Below, one piece after another: positions 32,409-41,493 of a stretch of 64,000 nucleotides of DNA; the first letter of the stretch is position 1, and each line of letters begins with the position of its first letter. Where the stretch lies: contig JAFTUG010000011.1 of assembly GCA_017466365.1 (NCBI GenBank), positions 62,001-126,000 on the forward strand, given 5' to 3'. A model generated the notes under the pieces. It was not told the origin of the DNA, searched no databases, and saw only the letters and a program-made list of their open reading frames with translations. Made by a program: the position numbers and the translations under genes. The DNA is from Clostridia bacterium. Its GTDB lineage: Bacteria > Bacillota > Clostridia > Oscillospirales > Acutalibacteraceae.

Positions 32409-33476
32409 TTATATATAAAATTCTTTATACCATTCTGCAAATTTGCGGAGTCCGTCACGCAAAGAGGTTGACGGTTTGAAGCCGAAATCTTCTTCAAGAG
32501 CCGAAGTATCGGCATAAGTAATCGGCACATCGCCTGCCTGCATGGGGACAAGCTCCTTGTGAGCCTCAAAATCGTAGTCCTCGGGCAAAACGCCTGCTCT
32601 GATAAGCTCCTGCTGAAGAATATCAACGAAATCAAGCAGGTTTTCGGGGGAATTGTTGCCTATGTTATAAACTCTGTAGGGCGGCAGCGGAAGTCCGTCC
32701 TCGCCGTCTGCCTTTTCGGGGGCGCACTGCATAACACGCTTTATGCCCTCAACGATATCGTCAACAAAGGTGAAATCTCTCTTGCAGTTGCCGAAGTTGA
32801 AAATCTGAATTTTATCGCCGTTGCGGAGTTTATTTGTGAATCCGAAATATGCCATGTCGGGTCTGCCTGCAGGGCCGTAAACCGTGAAGAAGCGAAGCCC
32901 CGTTGACGGAATATTATAGAGCTTTGAATATGCATGAGCCATAAGCTCGTTGCTCTTTTTTGTTGCCGCATAAAGGCTTACGGGGTTATCCACCTTATCA
33001 TCGGTGCTGTAGGGAATTTTCTTGTTCGAGCCGTAAACCGATGATGAAGAAGCATAAACAAGATGCTCCACGGGATTGTGTCGGCAGGCTTCAAGAATAT
33101 TATAAAATCCGATAAGATTGCTTTCGATATATGCATCGGGATTCGTTATCGAATAACGAACGCCTGCCTGCGCCGCAAGGTTAACGGCAACATCAAATTT
33201 ATGCTCCGCAAAAAGCGAATCGATAAGAGCTTTATCTGCAATGCTGCCCTTTACAAAAATCCATTCCGCCTCGGAATTTTCCGCCGCATTCTTTATTTTT
33301 TCAAGACGGTATTCCTTAATCGAAACATCGTAGTAATCGTTCATGTTGTCGATACCTACGATTTTGATTTTGCCGACGGTGCGGATAAGCTCCAAAACAA
33401 GATTTGAGCCGATAAAGCCTGCCGCACCCGTTACAAGAACGGTTTTTCCGTTAAGATTTATGTTTGGTGTTAACAT
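32409..33476 (-). CDS. NAD-dependent sugar epimerase, UDP-glucuronate 4-epimerase-like
   Basis: A 355-residue extended short-chain dehydrogenase. The Rossmann motif is LVTGAAGFIGSN (about 14-25). The catalytic set is Ser in YASSSSVYG and Tyr/Lys in SLYAATKKSNE. LRFFTVYGPAGRPDMAYF is characteristic of UDP-glucuronate 4-epimerases, which make UDP-galacturonate for capsule or wall glycans. Substrate is inferred from this motif. GAGGTGG precedes the start. It is upstream of the GH4 gene in one transcript, with LCP downstream-independent. Confidence 0.88.
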   Translation of the reverse strand: MLTPNINLNGKTVLVTGAAGFIGSNLVLELIRTVGKIKIVGIDNMNDYYDVSIKEYRLEKIKNAAENSEAEWIFVKGSIADKALIDSLFAEHKFDVAVNLAAQAGVRYSITNPDAYIESNLIGFYNILEACRHNPVEHLVYASSSSVYGSNKKIPYSTDDKVDNPVSLYAATKKSNELMAHAYSKLYNIPSTGLRFFTVYGPAGRPDMAYFGFTNKLRNGDKIQIFNFGNCKRDFTFVDDIVEGIKRVMQCAPEKADGEDGLPLPPYRVYNIGNNSPENLLDFVDILQQELIRAGVLPEDYDFEAHKELVPMQAGDVPITYADTSALEEDFGFKPSTSLRDGLRKFAEWYKEFYI

Positions 33477-33590
33477 ATGCCACCTCGCAATTTTTCTTTA
33501 TTCAAAATGATTATAATTTATATTAAATAAAAAATCAATGATAAAATGATATAATATGCAGATTGAATTGTTCATAATTATTTCACAATA

Positions 33591-33630
33591 AAAAACGGCT
33601 TGCAAAGGAATAATCCGATGCAAACCGATT
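33591..33630 (-). terminator. Terminator after the LCP gene
   Basis: On the minus strand CGGTTTGCA and TGCAAGCCG pair around a 15-base loop and run into T5 or longer. The loop and inner stem (TGCAAAGGAATAATCCGATG on plus) recur inverted at 35448-35485. Confidence 0.8.
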
Positions 33631-33646
33631 TTTCTTTTTCAGTTAT

Positions 33647-35218
33647 TTACCACTCGCCGTAGAACGGGTCGGTAGTGGTTTCTTCTTCGTAATAATAACC
33701 GTTATCTTCCGTGGTTTCTTCCTCATAATAACCCGTATCTTCAGAGGTTTCTTCGGTATATTCCTCGGATTCTTCCCGGTAGCCTGCAGTTAATTCCGTT
33801 GTTGTTTCAAAGGGATTGCGGAACCAATTGCTTGTTTCTGCGGTTGAGTCCTCCCCTCGGTTGAACCAATCGTTATTGAAAATTCCTCTGCGTGTTGAGG
33901 ATTCCTCCTCGGTGTAATAATGAGGCTCATATTCTTCGGTGGTGGTTTCGTCATCGTAATCATCGTCGTTATAATAATTATCCGATGATGCCGATTTGCC
34001 CCTTGCAAGGTCTATTGCGGAAATATGGGTGAGAGGATTAATTTCGATATTCGTCTGACCGTAGAGACCGAGCTGAAGCTCTCTTGCCGCCTTGATATAG
34101 TCAACAATCCACACATCGAGATTGCCTGTATATGTGCGGAAGCCCGAAACGCCGTAGCGCAGCTCCTCCGTGGGCATTACCTGACTCACTATTTCGTATT
34201 TCAGCCAGCCCTCGCTCAAAGCCTGCATGCCGAGCGAAAGGATTTCGCCCGATGAATAGTTTGTTGTGATATAAGGCAGGAAGGTTTCGATAGCGTAATT
34301 AAGGTCGGAAAGTGACGATGCCTTAACGTTTCTGATAACGGAGCTGATAAGCTCTCTCTGCCTTCTTGTTCTTTCAACCTCGCTGTCAAGCTTTCTGATT
34401 CTTGCATAAATCAGAGCGCGCTCACCGTTGAGAAGAACGCTGTCACCGCTTTCAAAGCCCTTAACACGGGTTGTGCGGTTCATAAATTTTGCTTCCTTTT
34501 CGGTTATGGGAACGGAAACGCCGCCAAGAGCATCAACCGCCGCCTTGAAGGATTTATAGTTGATTGAAACGTAATGGTCAATCTTTATTTTATAGTTATT
34601 TGAAAGAACCTCCATGAGAGCCGTCGCACCGCCCCATGCGTAGGAATGGTTGGTTTTATCGTATCTCTCGCTGCCGTTGATGTTCATATAAGTATAAGAG
34701 TCACGCAGGAAGGAGGTAATGGTTATCTTCTTCGTTTTGGTGTTTACGGAAACAAGCATTGTTGAGTCGGAGCGGTGAGAGCCGTCCTCATCATCCTCGC
34801 CTATGAGCAGAACGTTGATAACCTTTTTATTATAGATTTTTTCGCCGCCGTTGGTTGCCCAAGCCTTTAAAAGCTCCTTTATGGAGTCCGCACTCATAAT
34901 ATCGGCAATGGTGTTGAACGACATTGCTTCGTCCACAACCTCCTCTGCAAAGGTTGCGTCGGGATTGCCGAAATCGCCCGAGCTTACGTTGATAAGCGAA
35001 AGCATCTTTCTTATATATGCGCCGCCTGCAGCGGAAACTACGAGAATAAGACAGATAAGAATGCTTAAAATCGCCTTGAGATTTCTTTTTTGATTTTTGA
35101 GGAAGAAGGGCTTGAACTTGAATTCAAAGAAGAATTTCATTTTGTTTTTGAAGCCCTTCGGGGTGCTGTAGCTCGAGATATCCTCATATTTGCCCGAGCG
35201 GGTTTTTCTTTCACCCAC
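33647..35218 (-). CDS. LytR-CpsA-Psr (LCP) family wall glycopolymer ligase
   Basis: A 523-residue membrane protein starting at GTG 35218 (AGGTGAT upstream). Residues 1-45 are basic and cytoplasmic, followed by a membrane helix (about 47-70, AILSILICLILVVSAAGGAY). The LCP domain (about 120-390) has INVLLIGEDDEDGSHRSDST, ITSFLRDSYTYMN, the Arg/Asp pattern and GERALIYARIRKLDSEVERTRRQ. These enzymes transfer teichoic acid or capsule chains to peptidoglycan outside the cell. The last 110 residues are Glu/Thr/Tyr-rich low-complexity sequence (EETTTDP, EYTEETSEDTGYYEEE). An extended -10 box TGTTATAAT lies near 35276-35284. The rest of 35219-35447 shows nothing. Confidence 0.93.
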   Translation of the reverse strand: MGERKTRSGKYEDISSYSTPKGFKNKMKFFFEFKFKPFFLKNQKRNLKAILSILICLILVVSAAGGAYIRKMLSLINVSSGDFGNPDATFAEEVVDEAMSFNTIADIMSADSIKELLKAWATNGGEKIYNKKVINVLLIGEDDEDGSHRSDSTMLVSVNTKTKKITITSFLRDSYTYMNINGSERYDKTNHSYAWGGATALMEVLSNNYKIKIDHYVSINYKSFKAAVDALGGVSVPITEKEAKFMNRTTRVKGFESGDSVLLNGERALIYARIRKLDSEVERTRRQRELISSVIRNVKASSLSDLNYAIETFLPYITTNYSSGEILSLGMQALSEGWLKYEIVSQVMPTEELRYGVSGFRTYTGNLDVWIVDYIKAARELQLGLYGQTNIEINPLTHISAIDLARGKSASSDNYYNDDDYDDETTTEEYEPHYYTEEESSTRRGIFNNDWFNRGEDSTAETSNWFRNPFETTTELTAGYREESEEYTEETSEDTGYYEEETTEDNGYYYEEETTTDPFYGEW

Positions 35219-35447
35219 AAAATCACCTGCCGTTTTACAATGTCAATATTACACCTATTTTACTATTATTATGATATTATAACACAAGATGCACCAAAAG
35301 TTAACATGTTTTGCAAATTTTATTTAAAAATTTTTTGTAAATTTTTTCCTGAAAATGCAATAATTCAGTTTAATTTTCAGGGGCGGTTCACGATTGACCG
35401 ATACTTATTGAAAAAGTGAAGGATAGTTTTTTGCATATGCAAAGCAT

Positions 35448-35485
35448 AAAAAACGCCTGCATCGGATTATTTCCTTTGCAAGCGT
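35448..35485 (-). terminator. Terminator after the YjdF-like gene
   Basis: On the minus strand AACGCTTGCA and TGCAGGCGTT pair and are followed by T6. The loop AAAGGAAATAATCCGA is shared, inverted, with the terminator at 33591-33630. Confidence 0.82.
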
Positions 35486-35491
35486 TTGAAA

Positions 35492-36247
35492 TTATTTTGT
35501 TTTTGCCTCGGTATTTTTATCAAAATCAAAATCGAATTTGAATTTTCCCTTATGGCGGTAGGGATAAATCTTTATGAATATGTAGGAAACAACCGCACCG
35601 ATGGTGTTGAGAACGATATCAGCCATGGTGTCCATGATAGGCCAGCGTTCGGGAACGATGGGGTCAAAGAGGGTGAGCGCCTTGGGAGTTCCCATGGCAA
35701 GCTCAAGCGACCAATGCTGTGCGTCGCCGGGATATCCGCTCATCATGCCTGCAATCTGGTCAAAGCCGAATTCAAAAAGCTCCCAACCTGTTGCGCCGAG
35801 GAAAGAAAATCCTACAGATGCAAGAATAACAAGTGCGAGAGGAGCCGACTTTTTATCTCTTTTCAGGATGGCACAAACGATTTCGTAGCCGAAGAATACG
35901 CAGGCACCGCCGCCCACAAAATGAAGAATAACATCCCACCAGCGGAAATCATAATAAAGATTGAGGAATTTTCCGCCGAAGGATGCGCAGAAAATCATAA
36001 TTGTCAGGAATGACTGGAATGCAGACGACATATGTCTGAAAATGCTTTTTTCGGGGAAGAGCATGAATATTTCCCAAAGGAACATGCAAAGAAGGTTTGC
36101 GCCTACCTGCAAGGGGTCGGTGATATCAAAGGGTTCTTTGAAAAAGCCTGCAACAAAGGCATAAATCATAAGAGCTCTGAAAATCCACCAGAAAATAAAT
36201 CTGCGTTTCGGGCAGTTATCCGAAAGACGCTTAAAATATTCTTTCAT
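35492..36247 (-). CDS. Integral membrane protein, YjdF/DUF2238-like
   Basis: A 251-residue protein with about six hydrophobic helices and no signal peptide. RWWDVILHFVGGGACVFFGY and DTMADIVLNTIGAVVSYIF recall the DUF2238/YjdF family of predicted membrane proteins, which have conserved Asp and His residues in such segments. The C-terminus is basic and acidic (KFKFDFDFDKNTEAKTK), probably cytoplasmic. CGGAG lies upstream. Function is unknown for the family. Confidence 0.7.
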   Translation of the reverse strand: MKEYFKRLSDNCPKRRFIFWWIFRALMIYAFVAGFFKEPFDITDPLQVGANLLCMFLWEIFMLFPEKSIFRHMSSAFQSFLTIMIFCASFGGKFLNLYYDFRWWDVILHFVGGGACVFFGYEIVCAILKRDKKSAPLALVILASVGFSFLGATGWELFEFGFDQIAGMMSGYPGDAQHWSLELAMGTPKALTLFDPIVPERWPIMDTMADIVLNTIGAVVSYIFIKIYPYRHKGKFKFDFDFDKNTEAKTK

Positions 36248-36413
36248 ATTTGTTTCTCCGTTCGTGTTTATAAATGTTATTTGAGTATATCACATTATTC
36301 TCAATCTGTCATGCTTTTTTTAAAAAAAGTTAATATTTCTCAATAAAAACATTAAATTGTCTGAATTACGGAAAAGTTTCATAAAAATTACAGTTTTATT
36401 AAATTTGCTTTTC

Positions 36414-36442
36414 TTTACAAAGAAATCTTTATATGATATACT
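36414..36442 (+). promoter_or_regulatory. Promoter of the alaX-type gene
   Basis: TTTACA (36414-36419), a 17-base spacer and TATACT (36437-36442) lie 32 bases before the ATG at 36474. Confidence 0.72.
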
Positions 36443-36473
36443 TATTTTATATTCGGAAAACAAGGAGTTATTT

Positions 36474-37613
36474 ATGGCACGCAGGCTTTATTATGAAAAT
36501 CAATATATAAAGGATTTCACCGCAAACGTTATTTCGTGCACCGAGGGCAAAAGAGGCTTTGAGGTTATTCTTGACGAAACGGCGTTTTTCCCCGAGGGCG
36601 GCGGTCAGCCGGGTGATACGGGCTTTATCGGCGAAGCGGAGGTTATCGATACCGTTGAAAAGGGCGGCGAGGTAATCCATATCTGCAAAACGGCGGTTGA
36701 AACGGGCAAAACCGAATGTAAGCTTGACTTTGAAAAGCGATTTGCCAATATGCAGCAGCACACGGGTGAGCATATTTTTTCAGGCATTCAGCATTCCGTT
36801 TGCGGCTTTGACAATGTGGGCTTTCACATGGGTGAGCACTCAATAACCGTTGATTTCAACGGCCCGATTTCGGCTGATGAGCTTGAAAGAATCGAACGCC
36901 TTTCAAACGAGGCTGTTTATAAAAACATCCCCGTTGAGTCGATTTATCCGACTGATGAGGAGCTTGAAAATTATGCCTACAGAAGCAAAAAAGAGCTTGA
37001 GGGTCAGATCAGACTCACCAAAATCGGTGATGTTGACCTTTGCGCCTGCTGCGGCACTCATGTTGCCTTTACGGGCGAGGTCGGTATAATCAAAGCCGTT
37101 TCGATGATGAACTATAAATCAGGCGTGAGAATCACTCTGCAAATCGGAAGAAAAGCCTATGAGGACTATTGCGAAAAGAACAGGAGCGTTTATGAAATTT
37201 CCAATCTTCTCAAGGCAAAGACCGAGGAAATCACCGAGGCGGTTGAAAGAACTCTTGAAAAACTTAAGGAGTCCGCATATGCGTATTCCGCACTCAAAAA
37301 AGAGCTTTTTGCGCTTAAGGCGAAGGATGCCGAGGGCGAAAAATTCCTTGCGTTTGATGATTCGGGAAGTGCCGATGATGCAAGAGTTTTCAGCGATATG
37401 CTTGCCGAAAAGGTCGGAATTGCCGCAGTATTTTCAGGCGATGACGAAAACGGCTATAAGTATGCTATAACCGCAAGAAATTCCGATGTGCGTGAAATCG
37501 GAAAGTCGCTCAATGCGGCTTGCTCGGGCAGAGGCGGCGGAAAGCCCGACATGGTGCAGGGCTCCGTTGCCGCAACAAAAGAACAGATTGAGGATTTCTG
37601 GAATAAATTATAA
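36474..37613 (+). CDS. Alanyl-tRNA editing protein, AlaX long type
   Basis: A 379-residue protein from ATG 36474 (AAGGAG 7 bases upstream); an upstream in-frame ATG at 36357 would add a leader that covers the promoter. The editing domain resembles the second half of AlaRS: FFPEGGGQPGDTG (about 39-51), zinc ligands in QQHTGEHIFSG and CACCGTHVAF. A coiled linker and a DHHA1-type C-terminus with GRGGGKPDMVQGSV follow, so this is the long AlaX form. It hydrolyses Ser or Gly wrongly attached to tRNA-Ala, working free in the cytoplasm. The next gene starts within 10 bases of its stop. Confidence 0.92.
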   Translation: MARRLYYENQYIKDFTANVISCTEGKRGFEVILDETAFFPEGGGQPGDTGFIGEAEVIDTVEKGGEVIHICKTAVETGKTECKLDFEKRFANMQQHTGEHIFSGIQHSVCGFDNVGFHMGEHSITVDFNGPISADELERIERLSNEAVYKNIPVESIYPTDEELENYAYRSKKELEGQIRLTKIGDVDLCACCGTHVAFTGEVGIIKAVSMMNYKSGVRITLQIGRKAYEDYCEKNRSVYEISNLLKAKTEEITEAVERTLEKLKESAYAYSALKKELFALKAKDAEGEKFLAFDDSGSADDARVFSDMLAEKVGIAAVFSGDDENGYKYAITARNSDVREIGKSLNAACSGRGGGKPDMVQGSVAATKEQIEDFWNKL

Positions 37614-37622
37614 GTGGTTGAA

Positions 37623-38816
37623 ATGAACGAAAAAGCATTGAAACTCAATAAGCACGAGAAAATACTGCTTGACCTTCTGGCAAACGGTCTGTTTGATGCG
37701 CAAAGAAATGCGGATATGAACAGCCCCGAGATGAATGCGGTATGGTTCGAGGCATATTTTCAAACGGTTACTTTGATTGCTTTTTCGGGAACAGACAGAA
37801 GCAAGGGCGGAAAAAACATAAATCAGGCTCTTGCCGATAATGCAAGGATTGATTATGAGCATGCCCGTATCCATGAAATTATGACCGAGGCGGGCATTCC
37901 CTACACCATTCTCAAAGGCTATGCCTCTGCGCTCTATTACCGTGACCCGCTTATGAGGTCGATGGGTGATGTTGATTTTCTTGTCGATAACCGTTATCTT
38001 GAGGCGGCGGCTGATGCCATGGAGAAAAACGGCTATAAAAAGACTCATAAAAACCGTGAATTCCACGATGTTTATATCGGGAATAACTGCCGCTGCGAGC
38101 TTCATTCAGAGCCGGCAGGCATTCCTAAAGGAAAAACGGGCGAAAAGGTCAGAGAATATCTTGCCGATGTTATCGAATACTCAAAAGAGGCTCAAACCGA
38201 GGTCGGCACGGTGAGAGTGCCCTCGGATTTTCACCACGGGCTGATAATTCTTCTGCATATGTGCCACCATCTGACGGGCGACGGGCTCGGAATGCGGCAT
38301 CTCTGCGACTGGGCGGTGTTTGTTTCTTCTCTCGGAGAGAAAAAATTCCTTGAAATGTTTGAAGAAAAGCTCAAAAGCATCGGTATGTGGGAATTTGCAA
38401 AAATAATGACGGCGATTGCCTGCGATTATCTCGGTGCGGCGGAAATGAAGTGGGCGGAAAATGCCGATAAAAAGCTGGCACGCAGAATTCTTAAGGATAT
38501 TTTCAGCGGCGGAAATTTCGGGCAGAAAAGCCCCGACAGAAGCCACGAAAGCCTTTTGATTTCAAGCAAAAATGAGAAAGATATTCCGATGATAAAGCAG
38601 CTTTTCAGGTCTGCGAATTCGATTGTGTATTCAAACTGGAAAATTGCGAAAAAATATAAAATTCTGCTTCCGATAGGCTGGATTTTCTTCGGCGGCAGGT
38701 ATTTAATCCGCTCGGTTTTCGGAAAAAGACCCGCCGTAAGAGTTAAAAAAATCGCAAAGGAAGCGGCAGAGAGAAAAGAGCTTTACGCAAAGCTTAAAAT
38801 GTTTGAAACGGAATAA
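37623..38816 (+). CDS. Uncharacterised nucleotidyltransferase-fold protein
   Basis: About 397 residues from ATG 37623 (GTG 37614 is possible). The central ILKGYASALYYRDPLMRS followed by MGDVDFLVDNRY is the Pol-beta-type nucleotidyltransferase motif: a Lys-Gly loop and an Asp-x-Asp pair for metal binding (family like NTase_5, recalled). A helical C-terminal part has conserved-looking HHGLIILLHMCHHL and HLCDWAVF. Relatives occur near glycan-synthesis genes, but the substrate is unknown. It is translationally linked to the AlaX gene and followed by a terminator. Confidence 0.75.
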   Translation: MNEKALKLNKHEKILLDLLANGLFDAQRNADMNSPEMNAVWFEAYFQTVTLIAFSGTDRSKGGKNINQALADNARIDYEHARIHEIMTEAGIPYTILKGYASALYYRDPLMRSMGDVDFLVDNRYLEAAADAMEKNGYKKTHKNREFHDVYIGNNCRCELHSEPAGIPKGKTGEKVREYLADVIEYSKEAQTEVGTVRVPSDFHHGLIILLHMCHHLTGDGLGMRHLCDWAVFVSSLGEKKFLEMFEEKLKSIGMWEFAKIMTAIACDYLGAAEMKWAENADKKLARRILKDIFSGGNFGQKSPDRSHESLLISSKNEKDIPMIKQLFRSANSIVYSNWKIAKKYKILLPIGWIFFGGRYLIRSVFGKRPAVRVKKIAKEAAERKELYAKLKMFETE

Positions 38817-38827
38817 AATAACTTTAT

Positions 38828-38852
38828 GGCGGGGTTTGCTCCCGCCTTTTTT
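38828..38852 (+). terminator. Terminator after the nucleotidyltransferase gene
   Basis: GGCGGG-GTTTGCT-CCCGCC followed by six T, 12 bases after the stop codon. Confidence 0.9.
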
Positions 38853-38874
38853 AATTCTATATCGTAATTTAAAA

Positions 38875-38906
38875 GGCTTGCAAAGGTTTGTTTTCCTCTG
38901 CAAGCC
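38875..38906. repeat. Hairpin related to the 33.6 and 35.4 kb terminators
   Basis: GGCTTGCAAAGG and CCTCTGCAAGCC pair around TTTGTTTT. The stem word TTGCAAAGG is shared with the two hairpins at 33.6 and 35.4 kb. It stands between convergent genes and may be a second terminator. Confidence 0.6.
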
Positions 38907-39002
38907 ATTTTGTTTTATTTCGTTTTTTGTTTTCGCTTCGTGAGACAGCTCCGTTTATTATGTATTTTTTGGAGCAATATTACCCGCCGAAGGCGAATAA
39001 AC

Positions 39003-39890
39003 TCAACCCTTTACGGTGCCGCCCTTCATTTTGATAAGCTCTCTGTAGCTTATAAGCTCAACGCCGTGGTCCTTGAGATACTTATGGGTATAGGGGTCCT
39101 TCATAAGCTGATATTCCCAAACTCTGTCCTGCCATCTGCCTGTGATGCCCTTAAGCTCATCGCACTCAACGGAGGGATGTATAAAGGTTTCCGTAACTCC
39201 GTCCTCGGGGATATCAGTCCAGATTTTGAGAATGGTCTCTCTGTAGGTTTCGTAGTTAACTCTCATATCGTCATTCCAATCGGGGAAAAGAAGATAATCG
39301 GGAATAACAACGTTATATTTTTTGCCCCATTTCTTTGAAAGAAGGGTAATTGCAGCATAAAGGAAATAGGGTGTGCCGTTGGGGCAGATTCTCTTATCGT
39401 GCTTTGTGTAAAGGCGGTAAGCATAGCCGTATTCACCGCATATACGCAAAGTCATCTTTGCAAGGCCGAGTCTGCCTGTGTAGTGACCGTAGAGTGAGCC
39501 CATGTGGTTATCTGTATGTGAGGGCTTCATTCCCCACTTATGGGCAAGGTCAATCTGCGCTCTGATTTCGGCTTCAAGGTCGGCATAAGAAGCGTTTTTC
39601 TCAACCTGATCGCTCTCGTGCCACATATAACCCTCTTCGTCGAGAAGGGTTTTGCCGTTTGTGAGAGGTTTCCAGCGGTATTTACCCCATTCGCTGGTCA
39701 TTGTGAGGTGAACACCGATTGCATGTTCGGGGTGTGCAATTGAGAAATCAACAGCTTCCTTCGCTGTGGGACAAGGCATCATAACTGTTGCGGATTTAAG
39801 CCATCCGCCTTCAAAAAGCTCTGCAACGGCTTCGTTTGCCGCATGGCACATACCGTAGTCATCGGCATTAACTATAAGATATTTAGGCAT
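39003..39890 (-). CDS. ChbG/YdjC-family carbohydrate deacetylase
   Basis: A 295-residue protein of the YdjC/ChbG fold. The N-terminal LIVNADDYGMCHAANEAV (5-22) gives the metal-binding Asp pair, HLTMTSEWG the next ligand region, and SHTDNHMGSLYGH a His cluster. ETFIHPSVECDELKG is near the C-terminus. Relatives deacetylate chito-oligosaccharides or other N-acetylated sugars in the cytoplasm. Substrate is unknown here, and no chitobiose genes are near. AGGGGAA lies upstream. No clear terminator follows. Confidence 0.9.
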   Translation of the reverse strand: MPKYLIVNADDYGMCHAANEAVAELFEGGWLKSATVMMPCPTAKEAVDFSIAHPEHAIGVHLTMTSEWGKYRWKPLTNGKTLLDEEGYMWHESDQVEKNASYADLEAEIRAQIDLAHKWGMKPSHTDNHMGSLYGHYTGRLGLAKMTLRICGEYGYAYRLYTKHDKRICPNGTPYFLYAAITLLSKKWGKKYNVVIPDYLLFPDWNDDMRVNYETYRETILKIWTDIPEDGVTETFIHPSVECDELKGITGRWQDRVWEYQLMKDPYTHKYLKDHGVELISYRELIKMKGGTVKG

Positions 39891-39972
39891 ATGTATTCCC
39901 CTTTTTCAAAGTTTTACATCATAATCATATCACAAATACAAAAATAATCAATATGTTTTTTATATTATTAAA

Positions 39973-40005
39973 ATCAGCATTTGCGGAGCAATAATTCCGA
40001 ATTAA
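39973..40005. repeat. Copy of the GCGGAGCAATAATT repeat
   Basis: ATCAGCATTTGCGGAGCAAT followed by AATTCCGAATTAAAA, closely related to the copy at 44293-44330. It directly abuts the antiporter terminator. Confidence 0.72.
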
Positions 40006-40033
40006 AAAGGACGGCTTGATTTAAGCCGTCCTT
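40002..40033 (-). terminator. Terminator of the antiporter gene
   Basis: AAGGACGGCTT and AAGCCGTCCTT form an 11-base-pair stem around GATTT; on the minus strand it is followed by T5. Confidence 0.9.
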
Positions 40034-40038
40034 GAAGT

Positions 40039-41319
40039 TTAAATTTTCGGGGGAGCTGTGCGGTGTTTTCTGTGCTTTTCGTGGGGCTTGGGTTCGATGT
40101 TGCCTGCCTTTGTAAGGGCGATTTTTGTGCATACGGGGCCTACAAGCTCATAGATGAGAACCGAGAAAAGAACTATGTTTCTTACAATCTGACCAACCTC
40201 GCCAAGCTCCATGACCGTTACGGACATGCCGAGAGCAACGCCTGCCTGCGGAAGAAGAGTTACACCGAGATACTTGGTTGTTTTTTCGTCACATTTCATA
40301 AGCTTTGCGCTCGAATATGCGCCGAGATATTTACCGAGTGAACGGGTGATGATATAAGCCGCGCCGATTCCGACGATAACGATATCTGCAAAAACGCTCA
40401 ATTCAAGCTCTGCACCGCTCATAACGAAGAAGAGAACGAAAAGAGGAACAGTCCATTTATCGGTCTTTTCCATGATTTCAGCGGAGAAATCGCAGATGTT
40501 GCAGAACACCGTGCCGAGCATCATGCAAACGAGAAGTGTTGAAAAACCGACGTGAATGCCGCCGATTTCAAATTTAACCATTGAAAGCGCAACGGTGAAA
40601 AGCACGCAGGTAACGGAGAGGCAGAGTCTCTTACTGTTGGAGCTGAAAAATCTCTCGAATACCGAGAAAAGCAGACCCATAACAAAGCCGAGAAGAAGAG
40701 ATGCGGCAATCTCGATAAGAGGCTCTATAACGATTGAAGCTATGTTAAACTGACCGTGCTCGATAGCCTTTGCGATACCAAAGGAAACAGCAAAAATAAC
40801 AAGACCAACGGCGTCGTCAATGGCAACAATGGGAAGAAGCAAATCTGTAAGCTTACCCTTCGCCTTATACTGACGGACAACCATCAGCGTTGCTGCGGGT
40901 GCGGTTGCTGCGGCGATTGCGCCGAGGATAACCGCCATCGAAATGGGGAGCTTATCGGGAATAAGAAAATGAAGTCCGATTAATGCACCGTCAACAAGAA
41001 GTGTTGCGATAAGTGCCTGAAAAATACCGATAAAGGTAGCAGATTTTCCTATCTGCTTAAGCTGTGAAAGACGGAATTCATTGCCGATTGCAAAGGCGAT
41101 AAAGCCGAGTGCCGCATCGGAGATTATACCGTATTCCTTAACATTTTCAACGGAGGTGAAGCCCATGCCGTCAATTCCGAGAGTGCCGAGGCAGTAGGGG
41201 CCGATAAGAATGCCTGCAACGAGATAGCCCGTTACGGCGGGAAGTCCGAGAGGCTTTGCAACTCTGGACATCAAAAGACCTGCACCAAGAGCAATTGAGA
41301 TACAAAACAGTGTTTCCAA
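40039..41319 (-). CDS. CPA2-type cation/proton antiporter
   Basis: A 426-residue protein with about 11-12 membrane helices, starting at TTG 41319 (AAGGA upstream). LPAVTGYLVAGILIGPYCLG near 28-47 is the usual helix-2 motif of KefB/NhaS-type monovalent cation:proton antiporters. PIVAIDDAVGLVIFAVSFGIA has the paired Asp of the ion-binding site, and FVMSGAELELSVFADI follows. No TrkA-N or TrkA-C regulatory domain is fused; the tail is a short His/Lys-rich end (PHEKHRKHRTAPPKI). Na+ versus K+ specificity is unknown. Confidence 0.9.
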   Translation of the reverse strand: METLFCISIALGAGLLMSRVAKPLGLPAVTGYLVAGILIGPYCLGTLGIDGMGFTSVENVKEYGIISDAALGFIAFAIGNEFRLSQLKQIGKSATFIGIFQALIATLLVDGALIGLHFLIPDKLPISMAVILGAIAAATAPAATLMVVRQYKAKGKLTDLLLPIVAIDDAVGLVIFAVSFGIAKAIEHGQFNIASIVIEPLIEIAASLLLGFVMGLLFSVFERFFSSNSKRLCLSVTCVLFTVALSMVKFEIGGIHVGFSTLLVCMMLGTVFCNICDFSAEIMEKTDKWTVPLFVLFFVMSGAELELSVFADIVIVGIGAAYIITRSLGKYLGAYSSAKLMKCDEKTTKYLGVTLLPQAGVALGMSVTVMELGEVGQIVRNIVLFSVLIYELVGPVCTKIALTKAGNIEPKPHEKHRKHRTAPPKI

Positions 41320-41419
41320 TTAAATCATATCCTTTTATATATTTTTACCAACTATGTATATTAGCAGAACGGCAATTCAAAGTCAAACTAATTTTTCAAA
41401 AAATATTCACAAAAAATCA

Positions 41420-41448
41420 TTGACAAATCAGGAAAAAATCGCTATTAT
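41420..41448 (+). promoter_or_regulatory. Near-consensus promoter of the phage-derived cassette
   Basis: TTGACA (41420-41425), a 17-base spacer and TATTAT (41443-41448) form a strong vegetative promoter. The transcription start should fall near 41455, just before the LexA box. Confidence 0.9.
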
Positions 41449-41460
41449 GTTAATTGCAAC

Positions 41461-41474
41461 CGAACAAATGTTCG
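41461..41474. promoter_or_regulatory. Perfect LexA (SOS) box
   Basis: CGAACAAATGTTCG matches the Gram-positive LexA/DinR operator CGAACnnnnGTTCG at every fixed base. It lies about 13 bases after the -10 box, over the predicted start of transcription, where bound LexA would block RNA polymerase. The five downstream genes would then be induced by DNA damage. No similar box was noticed elsewhere in the window. Confidence 0.88.
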
Positions 41475-41493
41475 TTAAATAGGAGGTGATTCC

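Noticed and set aside
40085-40110. GGTTCGATG-like word suggesting a tRNA T-arm
   Set aside because: No matching acceptor or anticodon arms; it lies in the antiporter coding sequence.
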